5,195 nt of DNA from an uncultured Centipeda sp. (GTDB taxonomy: Bacteria; Bacillota; Negativicutes; Selenomonadales; Selenomonadaceae): assembly GCA_937925565.1 (NCBI GenBank), contig CALALM010000089.1, positions 1 through 5,195 of the forward strand, written 5' to 3'. Both the position numbers and the translations under genes were made by a program. The first letter of the stretch is position 1. Each line of letters begins with the position of its first letter. Positions 1 to 5,195 of the stretch are shown in pieces. The notes beneath the pieces are model-generated. The model had not been told where the DNA came from, searched no databases, and worked only from the letters and a program-made list of their open reading frames with translations.

Positions 1-589
1 GCCCGCGGTTGCCGCTCTGCCCGAAGAGTACGCCCGAGTGAATGCACTGCCCACTCTCGGAGATGCACATGTCGCCGTGCATGAAGTACTCGACCTCGAT
101 GCCCGTGCGTGCGCGGAAGAGCGCGAGTTCGGAGAGCGTCATCTCGCGCCCCACGACAATGCGTGTAATGCCGTACTCCTTGAGTTTTTCAATCGCGTGC
201 TCATTGTGCGTATTCATCATGACGGACGTGTGCAGGGGTACGGTAATGCCCATTTCGTGCACGAGTTCGAGCACGGCAAAGTCCTGCACGAGGATCGCGT
301 CGGGGCGAATCTCGTTGAGATAGGCGAGGTATTCGCGCAGCGCGGGCAGTTCCTCGTTGCTGATGAGATTGTTGAGCGTGATGTAGAGCTCGACATTGTG
401 TGCGTGCGCGTAGTCGACGGCTGCCTTCAGGCGCTCGTCGTCGAAGTTGAAGTCGCCCTCGTGGAGCCGCATATTAAAATGTTTGCCGCCGAGATAGACG
501 GCATCCGCACCTGCTGCGATACCCGCTGTCATGGCGTCCCATGTGCCGGCGGGGGCGAGTAGCTCAACGGATTTACGGTGTAACAGCAT
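1..589 (-). CDS. Peptidase U32 family protein, N-terminal 196 residues (C-terminus off the window)
   Basis: The reverse strand reads without a stop from ATG at 589-587 to the window edge. The N-terminus has the U32 opening: ELLAPAG at residues 9-15, then GADAVYLGG at 27-35. The U32 signature region lies at 167-185 (E167, F169, G172, C175, G180, C182, S185), followed by GQSGNRG at 190-196. Family members include collagenase-like proteases and the RlhA/TrhP-type proteins that act with tRNA or rRNA hydroxylation; which activity applies cannot be told from this fragment. The signature departs from the usual pattern at two positions: Asp173 where Ser/Ala is expected, and His184 where an aliphatic residue is expected. 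The start is supported by AGAAGGAG (608-601 on the reverse strand), 11 nt upstream, which is slightly long spacing. It is transcribed divergently from the nuo operon. The family call is firm; the exact function is open. Confidence 0.9.
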   Translation of the reverse strand, partial: MLLHRKSVELLAPAGTWDAMTAGIAAGADAVYLGGKHFNMRLHEGDFNFDDERLKAAVDYAHAHNVELYITLNNLISNEELPALREYLAYLNEIRPDAILVQDFAVLELVHEMGITVPLHTSVMMNTHNEHAIEKLKEYGITRIVVGREMTLSELALFRARTGIEVEYFMHGDMCISESGQCIHSGVLFGQSGNRG

Positions 590-600
590 TCTGTAAATAA

Positions 601-608
601 CTCCTTCT
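601..608 (-). promoter_or_regulatory. Ribosome binding site of the U32 gene
   Basis: The reverse strand reads AGAAGGAG, a good Shine-Dalgarno match, ending 11 nt before the ATG at 589. The next codons offer no better-spaced ATG, GTG or TTG, so this supports the chosen start despite the slightly long gap. Confidence 0.65.
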
Positions 609-662
609 GGCATGGAGAGCTTGTTGCTTCGGTTACGGAAGCGCTCCCCTGTATTGTTTATG

Positions 663-691
663 ATTATAGCAGGAAACGTCATTTCTTTCAA
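663..691 (-). promoter_or_regulatory. Sigma-70/A-type promoter for the U32 gene
   Basis: On the reverse strand TTGAAA (691-686) is followed after exactly 17 nt by a consensus TATAAT (668-663). A TG one base upstream of the -10 makes it an extended -10. Transcription would start near 656, leaving a leader of about 67 nt before the ATG at 589. The boxes and spacing are read directly; promoter activity is inferred. It is the best promoter match in the window. Confidence 0.75.
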
Positions 692-697
692 ATGACG
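677..697. repeat. Perfect 8-bp inverted repeat overlapping the U32 promoter -35
   Basis: CGTCATTT (677-684) and AAATGACG (690-697) are exact reverse complements separated by CTTTC. The repeat covers the -35 box and part of the spacer of the minus-strand promoter. A dyad in this position is typical of a repressor operator. No T-run follows on either strand, so it does not look like a terminator. The regulator is unknown. Confidence 0.5.
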
Positions 698-715
698 GGA
701 TGTGGTTATATAGGA

Positions 716-743
716 TTGTGCGATAGTATTTTTCTAGTATTAT
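716..743 (+). promoter_or_regulatory. Candidate upstream promoter of the nuo operon (P1)
   Basis: TTGTGC (716-721) and TATTAT (738-743) are separated by 16 nt. The -35 matches only its first three bases well, and the region is AT-rich, so chance matches are likely. A 7-bp direct repeat (TAGTATT at 724-730 and 735-741) sits across the spacer and -10. Confidence 0.3.
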
Positions 744-769
744 ATGAGGAAGTTTTTTCATCGCTCTCC

Positions 770-798
770 TTGTAAAAGAAATGCTTTTCGAGTATATT
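770..798 (+). promoter_or_regulatory. Candidate main promoter of the nuo operon (P2)
   Basis: TTGTAA (770-775) and TATATT (793-798) have the optimal 17-nt spacing; an alternative -10, TATTAT, lies at 795-800. Transcription would begin near 805 and give a leader of about 130 nt before nuoA. It is a better candidate than the one at 716-743 because of its spacing, but it is still a visual match in AT-rich DNA. Confidence 0.45.
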
Positions 799-835
799 AT
801 ACATAGATTTTATTGTCTATTCCGCTAATTATAAA

Positions 836-878
836 TTTTATCTAGTGTTGCCTGTGCAGATAAAAATTTTCTCAGGCA
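836..878 (+). promoter_or_regulatory. nuo leader with two mutually exclusive hairpins
   Basis: TTTTATCT (836-843) pairs perfectly with AGATAAAA (858-865) around a 14-nt loop. TGCCTG (849-854) pairs perfectly with CAGGCA (873-878) and can be extended by AGA (858-860) with TCT (870-872). The two structures use overlapping bases and cannot form together. A U-rich but interrupted stretch (879-900) follows the second hairpin. The geometry resembles an antiterminator/attenuator pair, but the stems are short, AT-rich in the first case, and no folding energy was calculated. It matches no riboswitch class I recognise. Confidence 0.3.
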
Positions 879-920
879 TTTGTTCTGTTTGTTTATTTTT
901 CTGTGTAGTTATTTCATATT

Positions 921-926
921 AGGAGG
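921..926 (+). promoter_or_regulatory. Ribosome binding site of nuoA
   Basis: A perfect AGGAGG lies 7 nt before the ATG at 934. It fixes the nuoA start and rules out the longer in-frame TTG start at 880, which has no Shine-Dalgarno sequence and would add 18 residues not usual for NuoA. Confidence 0.85.
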
Positions 927-933
927 TCTGTGT

Positions 934-1277
934 ATGGGAGAGTTTGGAAGTCTGGGAATCTTTCTCGTGGTGGCGCTGTTTTTCCCCGTCATGGCGCTCG
1001 GCCCTGCATTTCTCTTGCAGCCGAAGCAGCCGTCGCCGCAGAAATACATTCCCTACGAGTGCGGCGTTGATCCGATCGGCTCACCGTACGTGCAGTATCG
1101 CGCAGGGTATTTCCTCTACGCGTTGCTGTTCATCGTGTTTGACATCGAGACGGTGTTCCTCTATCCGTGGGCGGTCGAGTTCCAAATGCTCGGCCTCTTT
1201 GCGCTGCTCGAGATGTTTGTCTTTGTCGGGATTCTTGCGCTCGGTCTTGCCTATGCGTGGCGAAAGGGGGATCTCTC

Positions 1278-1287
<10 letters not shown>
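934..1287 (+). CDS. nuoA: NADH-quinone oxidoreductase subunit A
   Basis: This small membrane subunit of complex I sits beside NuoH and NuoJ, where quinone reduction is coupled to proton movement. The protein is 117 residues, normal for the family (about 115-150). Three membrane segments are evident at roughly 5-28, 58-78 and 86-108. The conserved loop PYECGVDP (40-47) carries C43, equivalent to the loop cysteine exposed or buried during the active/deactive change in mitochondrial ND3. [12 protein letters not shown] (69-80) holds the conserved acidic pair D70 and E72. The start has AGGAGG 7 nt upstream. Its end overlaps the nuoB start by 10 nt, which suggests coupled translation. It is the first gene of the operon. 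Confidence 0.97.
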
Positions 1288-1813
<526 letters not shown>

Positions 1814-1817
<4 letters not shown>

Positions 1818-2302
1818 GAAACGACTATGCTTCGTCAGAAGCGCTCGCTGCGCTCAAGATTGCCTTTCCAAATGTGGAATACGATGCGGAGGCTTCGCGT
1901 CCCGCCGTCTATATCGGCGCGGAGGAATTGACCGTGTTTCTTACGTTCCTGCGCGACGACAGAGCTCTGCAGCTCACGCGCATGGAGAACGTCACGGCGG
2001 TTGACTGGAAGGATCGCTATGAGATGGTCTACCATCTCTTTTCGCCGACACTCCTGCACTGGCTGACGGTGAAGGTGACGCTCGCGCATGAGGCGCCCAC
2101 AGTGCCGTCCGCGACGGCGGTGTTCCCGGGCGTGGAGTTCGAGGAGCGCGAGGTCTATGACCTTATGGGCATCACATTTACGGGACATCCCGATCTCCGG
2201 CGCGTGTTCCATCGCGATGATTTTGTCGGGCATCCGCTGCGCAAGGACTTTGTACCGCCGCCCCCGCCGAACATCCCGCGCATTCGAAGGGAGGAGATCT
2301 GA
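1814..2302 (+). CDS. nuoC: NADH-quinone oxidoreductase subunit C (30-kDa subunit)
   Basis: NuoC is a peripheral-arm subunit that packs against NuoD and NuoI and carries no cofactor. At 162 residues it is a free-standing NuoC, not the NuoCD fusion of E. coli. The family hallmark [10 protein letters not shown] is at 111-120, preceded by [11 protein letters not shown] (68-78) and followed by HPLRKDF (140-146). The C-terminus has five consecutive prolines (148-152) and then a basic, acidic end. The start overlaps the nuoB stop (ATGA) and has only a weak purine-rich site upstream (GAAGAAGG), so re-initiation after nuoB is likely. The last base of its TGA is the first base of the nuoD ATG. Confidence 0.96.
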
Positions 2303-3399
2303 TGGTACGCAGCGAGACCTATACGCTCAACATGGGGCCGCAGCACCCCTCGACGCACGGCGTGCTGCAGGTGCAGCTTGAGCTGGACGGCGAGCGCATT
2401 GTAAAGGCGACGCCGATCATGGGCTATCTGCATCGCGGCATCGAAAAGCTGCTCGAGGATCGGACGTACGTACAGGGGCTGCCCTATACGGACCGCCTTG
2501 ACTATATCTCGGCGATGAACAACAACTTCGGCTATGCGCTTGCGGTGGAGCAGCTTGCGGGTATCGAAACAACGCCGCGCGCAGAGTACATCCGCGTCAT
2601 TATGGCGGAGCTGAACCGCATCAACAGCCACCTGATCTTCATCGGGACACTCGCGAACGATCTCGGCGCGTCGACGGGGATGCTCTACTGCTTCCGTGAC
2701 CGCGAGAAGATTCTCGACATCTTTAACCTCGTCTGCGGTGCGCGCCAGACGTTTCACTACATCCGCATCGGCGGGGTCAAGGAAGATCTCACACCCGAGG
2801 CGGAGGTGCTGGTCCGCGCATTCCTCGATGAGGTGCCGATCTTCCTTGAGGAGTACAACAAGCTGTTGACGGGCAACGAGATCTTCATTCGCCGCATTGT
2901 GGGGACATCCCCCATGACGATGGAGCAGGCGCTATCGTACAATATGACGGGGCCGAATCTGCGCGCGACGGGGCTTGCCTTCGACCTGCGCAAGGTGGAC
3001 GGCTACAGTGTCTACGATGATTTTGACTTTGATATCCCCGTTGGAAAGAATGGCGACAACTGGGATCGCTATATGGTGAAGCTGAATGAGATCGCGGAGA
3101 GTGCAAAGATCATCCGGCAGGCGATCGACGGGCTCCCCGAGGGCGATTTCATGGGGAAGGTGCCGAAGATCATCAAGCCCCCCAAGGGCGAGGTGTTCAG
3201 CCGTACGGAGGGCACGCGCGGCGAGCTCGGCTTCTACATCGTCAGTGACGGCACGACAAAGCCGTACCGCATCCACATCCGCCGCCCCTCGTTCGTCAAC
3301 ATGCAGGGGCTGAACGCGATGTGCCGCGGAATGCTCATCGGCGACTCGGTCGCCGCGTATTCGTCCATCGACCCGATCATGGGCGAAGTGGACTGCTGA
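2302..3399 (+). CDS. nuoD: NADH-quinone oxidoreductase subunit D (49-kDa quinone-site subunit)
   Basis: NuoD forms most of the quinone headgroup pocket. The protein is 365 residues, full length for a stand-alone NuoD. GPQHPSTHG (12-20) supplies H19, and YTDRLDY (62-68) supplies Y68. These two are 49 residues apart, the same separation as the quinone-binding His38 and Tyr87 of Thermus Nqo4. GYLHRGIEKL (41-50) and RIGGV (155-159) are also conserved. As expected for complex I, the [NiFe] cysteine ligands of the related hydrogenase large subunits are absent. The C-terminus reads DPIMGEVDC, whereas the family normally ends in VDR. AAGGGAGGAG (2287-2296) is 5 nt upstream of the ATG. The start overlaps nuoC by one base, and nuoH, not nuoE, follows 12 nt later. 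Confidence 0.97.
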   Translation: MVRSETYTLNMGPQHPSTHGVLQVQLELDGERIVKATPIMGYLHRGIEKLLEDRTYVQGLPYTDRLDYISAMNNNFGYALAVEQLAGIETTPRAEYIRVIMAELNRINSHLIFIGTLANDLGASTGMLYCFRDREKILDIFNLVCGARQTFHYIRIGGVKEDLTPEAEVLVRAFLDEVPIFLEEYNKLLTGNEIFIRRIVGTSPMTMEQALSYNMTGPNLRATGLAFDLRKVDGYSVYDDFDFDIPVGKNGDNWDRYMVKLNEIAESAKIIRQAIDGLPEGDFMGKVPKIIKPPKGEVFSRTEGTRGELGFYIVSDGTTKPYRIHIRRPSFVNMQGLNAMCRGMLIGDSVAAYSSIDPIMGEVDC

Positions 3400-3401
3400 G
3401 G

Positions 3402-3408
3402 AAGGAGG
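3402..3408 (+). promoter_or_regulatory. Ribosome binding site deciding the nuoH start
   Basis: AAGGAGG lies in the 12-nt gap after nuoD. Two ATG codons follow back to back, at 3412 and 3415. The gap is 3 nt to the first and 6 nt to the second, so the second is the more likely start; both would be in frame and differ by one Met. Confidence 0.7.
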
Positions 3409-3414
3409 CGGATG

Positions 3415-4458
3415 ATGGAACTTTCTTTCTTGGGAACGATTGCGCTTACGCTGCGCGCACTCATCTACAGCATCGTACCGATCCCGTTTGTGGTCGATCT
3501 TGTGATGACCTTCGTCGGCATCGCGCTCCTGCTCGGGATTATCTCGATGGCGGCGATCGTCTTTACCTATACGGAGCGCAAAATCTGCGCGTTCATTCAG
3601 GTGCGCATCGGTCCGAACCGCGTCGGCGGACGCTTCGGACTGCTTCAGCCGATTGCCGATATGCTCAAACTTATGAGCAAGGAAGATATCATGCCCGCCG
3701 GTGCGGACAAGGTGGTCTGGGCACTCTCGCCCGCGCTGCTCTTCGTCCCTGCGGCGCTGGTCTATGCGTTCTTCCCGTTCGATGCGGGAGCGGTGCTCGC
3801 GGATGTAAACGTGGGCGTGTTCCTGCTGTTCGCCGTCTCGGGACAGGCGGTTCTGCCATTCCTCATGGGCGGATACGCATCGAACAATAAATACTCGTTC
3901 ATCGGCGGTATGCGCATTGTCGGGCAGATGCTCAGCTACGAGGCCCCGCTGCTCTTTTCCCTGCTCGGTGTCATCATGATTACGGGCTCGTTGCGCCTCG
4001 ACGACATCGTGCAAATGCAGGCACAGACGAGCTGGTTCATCTTTATGCAGCCGCTCGCGTTCGTCATCTTCCTGATTGCGGCGGTCGCGGAGACGAACCG
4101 CACGCCGTTCGATCTCGTCGAGGGCGAGTCCGAGATCATCGCAGGGCCGTTTACGGAGTACTCGGGGATGCGCTGGGCGCTGTTCTTCCTCGCGGAGTAC
4201 GCGAATCTGCTGACGGCGGCGATCCTCGCGACGACGTTCTTCCTCGGCGGCTACAGCGGTCCCTCGTTTCTGCCGGGCTTCATCTGGTTTGCACTGAAAG
4301 CAGTGCTTATGGTGCTGCTCATCATGTGGTTCCGCTGGACGTTCCCGCGCACGCGCGTCGATCAGATTCTCACCTTTGGCTGGAAGGTGCTCGTGCCGCT
4401 CTCGATTCTCAACGTCTTTTTGACGGGCATCGGGATGTATCTCTTCGGCATTGTCTAA
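3415..4458 (+). CDS. nuoH: NADH-quinone oxidoreductase subunit H (ND1)
   Basis: NuoH is the membrane subunit that joins the peripheral arm to the proton-pumping arm and lines the quinone tunnel. From the second ATG it is 347 residues, normal for the family, with about eight hydrophobic membrane segments. Both ND1 signatures are present: ERKICAFIQVRIGPNR (54-69) and the block at 225-251 running from AETNR through PFDLVEGESEIIAG to TEYSG, with its acidic residues (E238, E240) retained. Within that block Val and Gly replace the more common Pro and Ala of E. coli-like proteins (PFDLPEAE). The start was chosen for its 6-nt spacing from AAGGAGG; the ATG one codon earlier (3412) is possible. It sits 12 nt after nuoD and 12 nt before nuoI, with no nuoE, nuoF or nuoG in between. 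Confidence 0.97.
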   Translation: MELSFLGTIALTLRALIYSIVPIPFVVDLVMTFVGIALLLGIISMAAIVFTYTERKICAFIQVRIGPNRVGGRFGLLQPIADMLKLMSKEDIMPAGADKVVWALSPALLFVPAALVYAFFPFDAGAVLADVNVGVFLLFAVSGQAVLPFLMGGYASNNKYSFIGGMRIVGQMLSYEAPLLFSLLGVIMITGSLRLDDIVQMQAQTSWFIFMQPLAFVIFLIAAVAETNRTPFDLVEGESEIIAGPFTEYSGMRWALFFLAEYANLLTAAILATTFFLGGYSGPSFLPGFIWFALKAVLMVLLIMWFRWTFPRTRVDQILTFGWKVLVPLSILNVFLTGIGMYLFGIV

Positions 4459-4465
4459 GGGGGGG
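4457..4465 (+). promoter_or_regulatory. Unusual G-run ribosome binding site of nuoI
   Basis: The 12-nt gap between nuoH and nuoI has no AGGAGG; it consists of seven consecutive Gs (4459-4465) after the AA of the nuoH stop, then CCCAC and the ATG. The G run can pair with the CCUCC of 16S rRNA only imperfectly, leaving 5 nt of spacing. It also creates a GGGCCC palindrome just before the start codon. Confidence 0.5.
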
Positions 4466-4470
4466 CCCAC

Positions 4471-5127
4471 ATGTTTGGAAAAGGTTTGCTCACAGGTATG
4501 AGCGTCACATGGAAGCACCTCTGGGGCAAGAAGGAGACATTCTGCTACCCCGAAGAGAAACTTCCGATGACGGACAATTTTCGCGGGGGGAACCTCGCAA
4601 TGGACTGGCGCGTCTGCATCGGCTGCTCGATGTGTGCGAATGCGTGCCCGAACAAGGCGCTTGAGCTCGACATCGTGCAGGACGCTAAGAAGAAGCGCCA
4701 CATGAAATCCTATGTGCACAAGTCGGGACGCTGCCTTTACTGCAATCTCTGCGTGGAGGTCTGCCCCGTCAAGACGCTCGTCTGGGATAAGGACTATGCG
4801 ATCTCGACGTGGAGCAAGGAGACGATGACCCACGATGCGATGACCGATCAGGATCGCGAAGACCTTGCGGCGTTCCTGGCACAGGTCGAGGTCGAGGCGG
4901 CGGAGGAAAAGGCAAAGAAGGAAGCCGCCGCCAAGGCAAAGGCGGAGGCTGCCGCGAAGGCGAAAGCCGAGGCGGAGAATCCCAAGGCGGCTGCCGAGAA
5001 AACGCCCGAAAAGCCGGAAGCGACAGCGAAAGTGCTCGCAGCGGGAAAATCTGCGGCAGAAAAGCCGCCCGCTGCGCCAAAACCCGCCGAAGCAAAAGCA
5101 GAACCGAAGGAAGGAGGGACGGCATGA
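4471..5127 (+). CDS. nuoI: NADH-quinone oxidoreductase subunit I with Ala/Lys/Glu/Pro tail
   Basis: NuoI is the two-cluster ferredoxin-like subunit that carries electrons through N6a and N6b towards N2 in NuoB. Both [4Fe-4S] motifs are complete: C49, C52, C55, C59 in CIGCSMCANACP and C88, C91, C94, C98 in CLYCNLCVEVCP. The recognisable family domain ends near residue 138. Residues 141-218 are an unusual extension in which Ala, Lys, Glu and Pro make up 67 of 78 residues, with no aromatic residue, Cys or Asp. Its first part (about 141-169) should be helical and contains AAKAKAEA twice in tandem (153-160 and 161-168); the rest is Pro-containing and probably flexible. Lys and Glu nearly balance. 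The reading frame stays open to the ATGA junction with nuoJ, so the tail is not a read-through artefact. What the tail does is unknown. Confidence 0.96.
   Translation: MFGKGLLTGMSVTWKHLWGKKETFCYPEEKLPMTDNFRGGNLAMDWRVCIGCSMCANACPNKALELDIVQDAKKKRHMKSYVHKSGRCLYCNLCVEVCPVKTLVWDKDYAISTWSKETMTHDAMTDQDREDLAAFLAQVEVEAAEEKAKKEAAAKAKAEAAAKAKAEAENPKAAAEKTPEKPEATAKVLAAGKSAAEKPPAAPKPAEAKAEPKEGGTA
4927..4974 (+). repeat. Tandem 24-bp coding repeat in the nuoI tail
   Basis: Two adjacent 24-bp units (4927-4950 and 4951-4974) encode the same eight residues, AAKAKAEA. They differ at five bases, all of them synonymous third codon positions. This looks like an old duplication held constant at protein level, or convergence within a low-complexity segment. 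Confidence 0.7.
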
Positions 5128-5195
5128 GCATCGTATTCTATTTTCTCGCGGCAGTGACGATCATCGGCGCACTCGGCGTCGTGCAGTCCCCGAAT
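5124..5195 (+). CDS. nuoJ: NADH-quinone oxidoreductase subunit J, N-terminal 24 residues (continues beyond the window)
   Basis: The ATG overlaps the nuoI stop in an ATGA junction and follows AAGGAGGG (5111-5118) by 5 nt. The 24 visible residues begin MSIVFYFLAAV and continue through a GALGVV stretch to SPN. This is the usual start of the first membrane helix of NuoJ (ND6), which often reads FYxLAxxxxxGALGVV. Gene order (after nuoI) supports the call. NuoJ is a membrane subunit whose third helix takes part in the active/deactive switching of complex I; that part lies outside the window. Confidence 0.88.
   Translation, partial: MSIVFYFLAAVTIIGALGVVQSPN

Larger units (their letters stand above)
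590..933. other. AT-rich divergent intergenic region
   Basis: These 344 bases separate two divergent genes and carry no convincing coding sequence. They are visibly much richer in A and T than the flanking genes. The short ATG-started frames at 744-806 and 781-828 lack a ribosome binding site. The content I can support is a minus-strand promoter (663-691) with a palindrome (677-697), two candidate plus-strand promoters (716-743 and 770-798), a hairpin-forming leader (836-878) and the nuoA ribosome binding site (921-926). Confidence 0.85.

Noticed and set aside
38..562. A 174-residue plus-strand open frame opposite the U32 gene
   Set aside because: Its codons coincide with those of the U32 gene on the opposite strand, so it is open for the same codon-use reason. 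The minus-strand product has clear U32 motifs, a ribosome binding site and a promoter.
626..642. A small hairpin (GCTTC/GAAGC) in the U32 leader
   Set aside because: A 5-bp stem with a 7-nt loop is too common by chance and has no U tract or known motif.
744..806. A 20-codon leader peptide frame between the promoters
   Set aside because: There is no ribosome binding site, it overlaps the best candidate nuo promoter, and it has no run of a regulatory amino acid.
849..900. A rho-independent terminator upstream of nuoA
   Set aside because: The stem is only 6 bp plus a 3-bp extension, with a large loop, and the following U tract is interrupted. It is kept only as part of a possible leader switch.
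880..933. A longer nuoA beginning at the TTG at 880
   Set aside because: No Shine-Dalgarno sequence precedes it, whereas AGGAGG is placed 7 nt before the ATG at 934, and family length fits the shorter form.
2932..4833. A 633-residue open frame on the minus strand, antisense to nuoD, nuoH and nuoI
   Set aside because: nuoD, nuoH and nuoI all share one frame, and this frame's codons coincide with theirs. It stays open only because the sense genes avoid TTA, CTA and TCA codons in this stretch. The product is a His/Arg/Asp/Glu-rich string with no recognisable family, and the sense proteins are unmistakable.

Overview
The window is the start of a respiratory complex I (nuo) operon read rightwards, next to a peptidase U32-family gene read leftwards. 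About 340 bases of AT-rich DNA separate the two and appear to hold promoters for both directions. The host looks like an anaerobic Firmicute of the Negativicutes type (Selenomonas or a relative). That placement is an inference from GC-rich coding sequence, strong AGGAGG-type ribosome binding sites, sigma-70/A-like promoters, overlapping genes and the style of the Nuo proteins. No marker gene here fixes the genus.

Region by region: 1-589 (minus strand) encodes the first 196 residues of a U32-family protein, cut off by the window edge. 590-933 is noncoding. It contains a near-consensus minus-strand promoter with a perfect palindrome over its -35, two weaker candidate plus-strand promoters, and a leader of roughly 130 nt that can form two mutually exclusive hairpins before nuoA. 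934-5195 is a tight plus-strand run: nuoA, nuoB, nuoC, nuoD, nuoH, nuoI and the first 24 codons of nuoJ. Neighbours overlap by 1-10 nt or are 12 nt apart, so this is one transcription unit with probable translational coupling.

Together the genes make the Q module (NuoB, C, D, I) and the beginning of the proton-pumping membrane module (NuoA, H, J) of complex I. NuoI passes electrons through two [4Fe-4S] clusters to cluster N2 in NuoB, and quinone is reduced at the NuoB/NuoD/NuoH interface. The NADH-oxidising module genes nuoE, nuoF and nuoG, which often lie between nuoD and nuoH, are absent there: nuoD is followed by nuoH after 12 nt. This is the layout of 11-subunit complexes that use ferredoxin or another donor, although the missing genes could lie outside the window.

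The most unusual protein feature is a tail of about 80 residues on NuoI made almost entirely of Ala, Lys, Glu and Pro, with an exact tandem 8-residue repeat whose DNA copies differ only at synonymous third positions. Other oddities are a C-terminal Cys on NuoD in place of the usual Arg, an extra Cys in NuoB, and a seven-G tract acting as the nuoI ribosome binding site. I see no mobile elements, CRISPR arrays, tRNA or rRNA genes, and nothing I would call a wholly new system.
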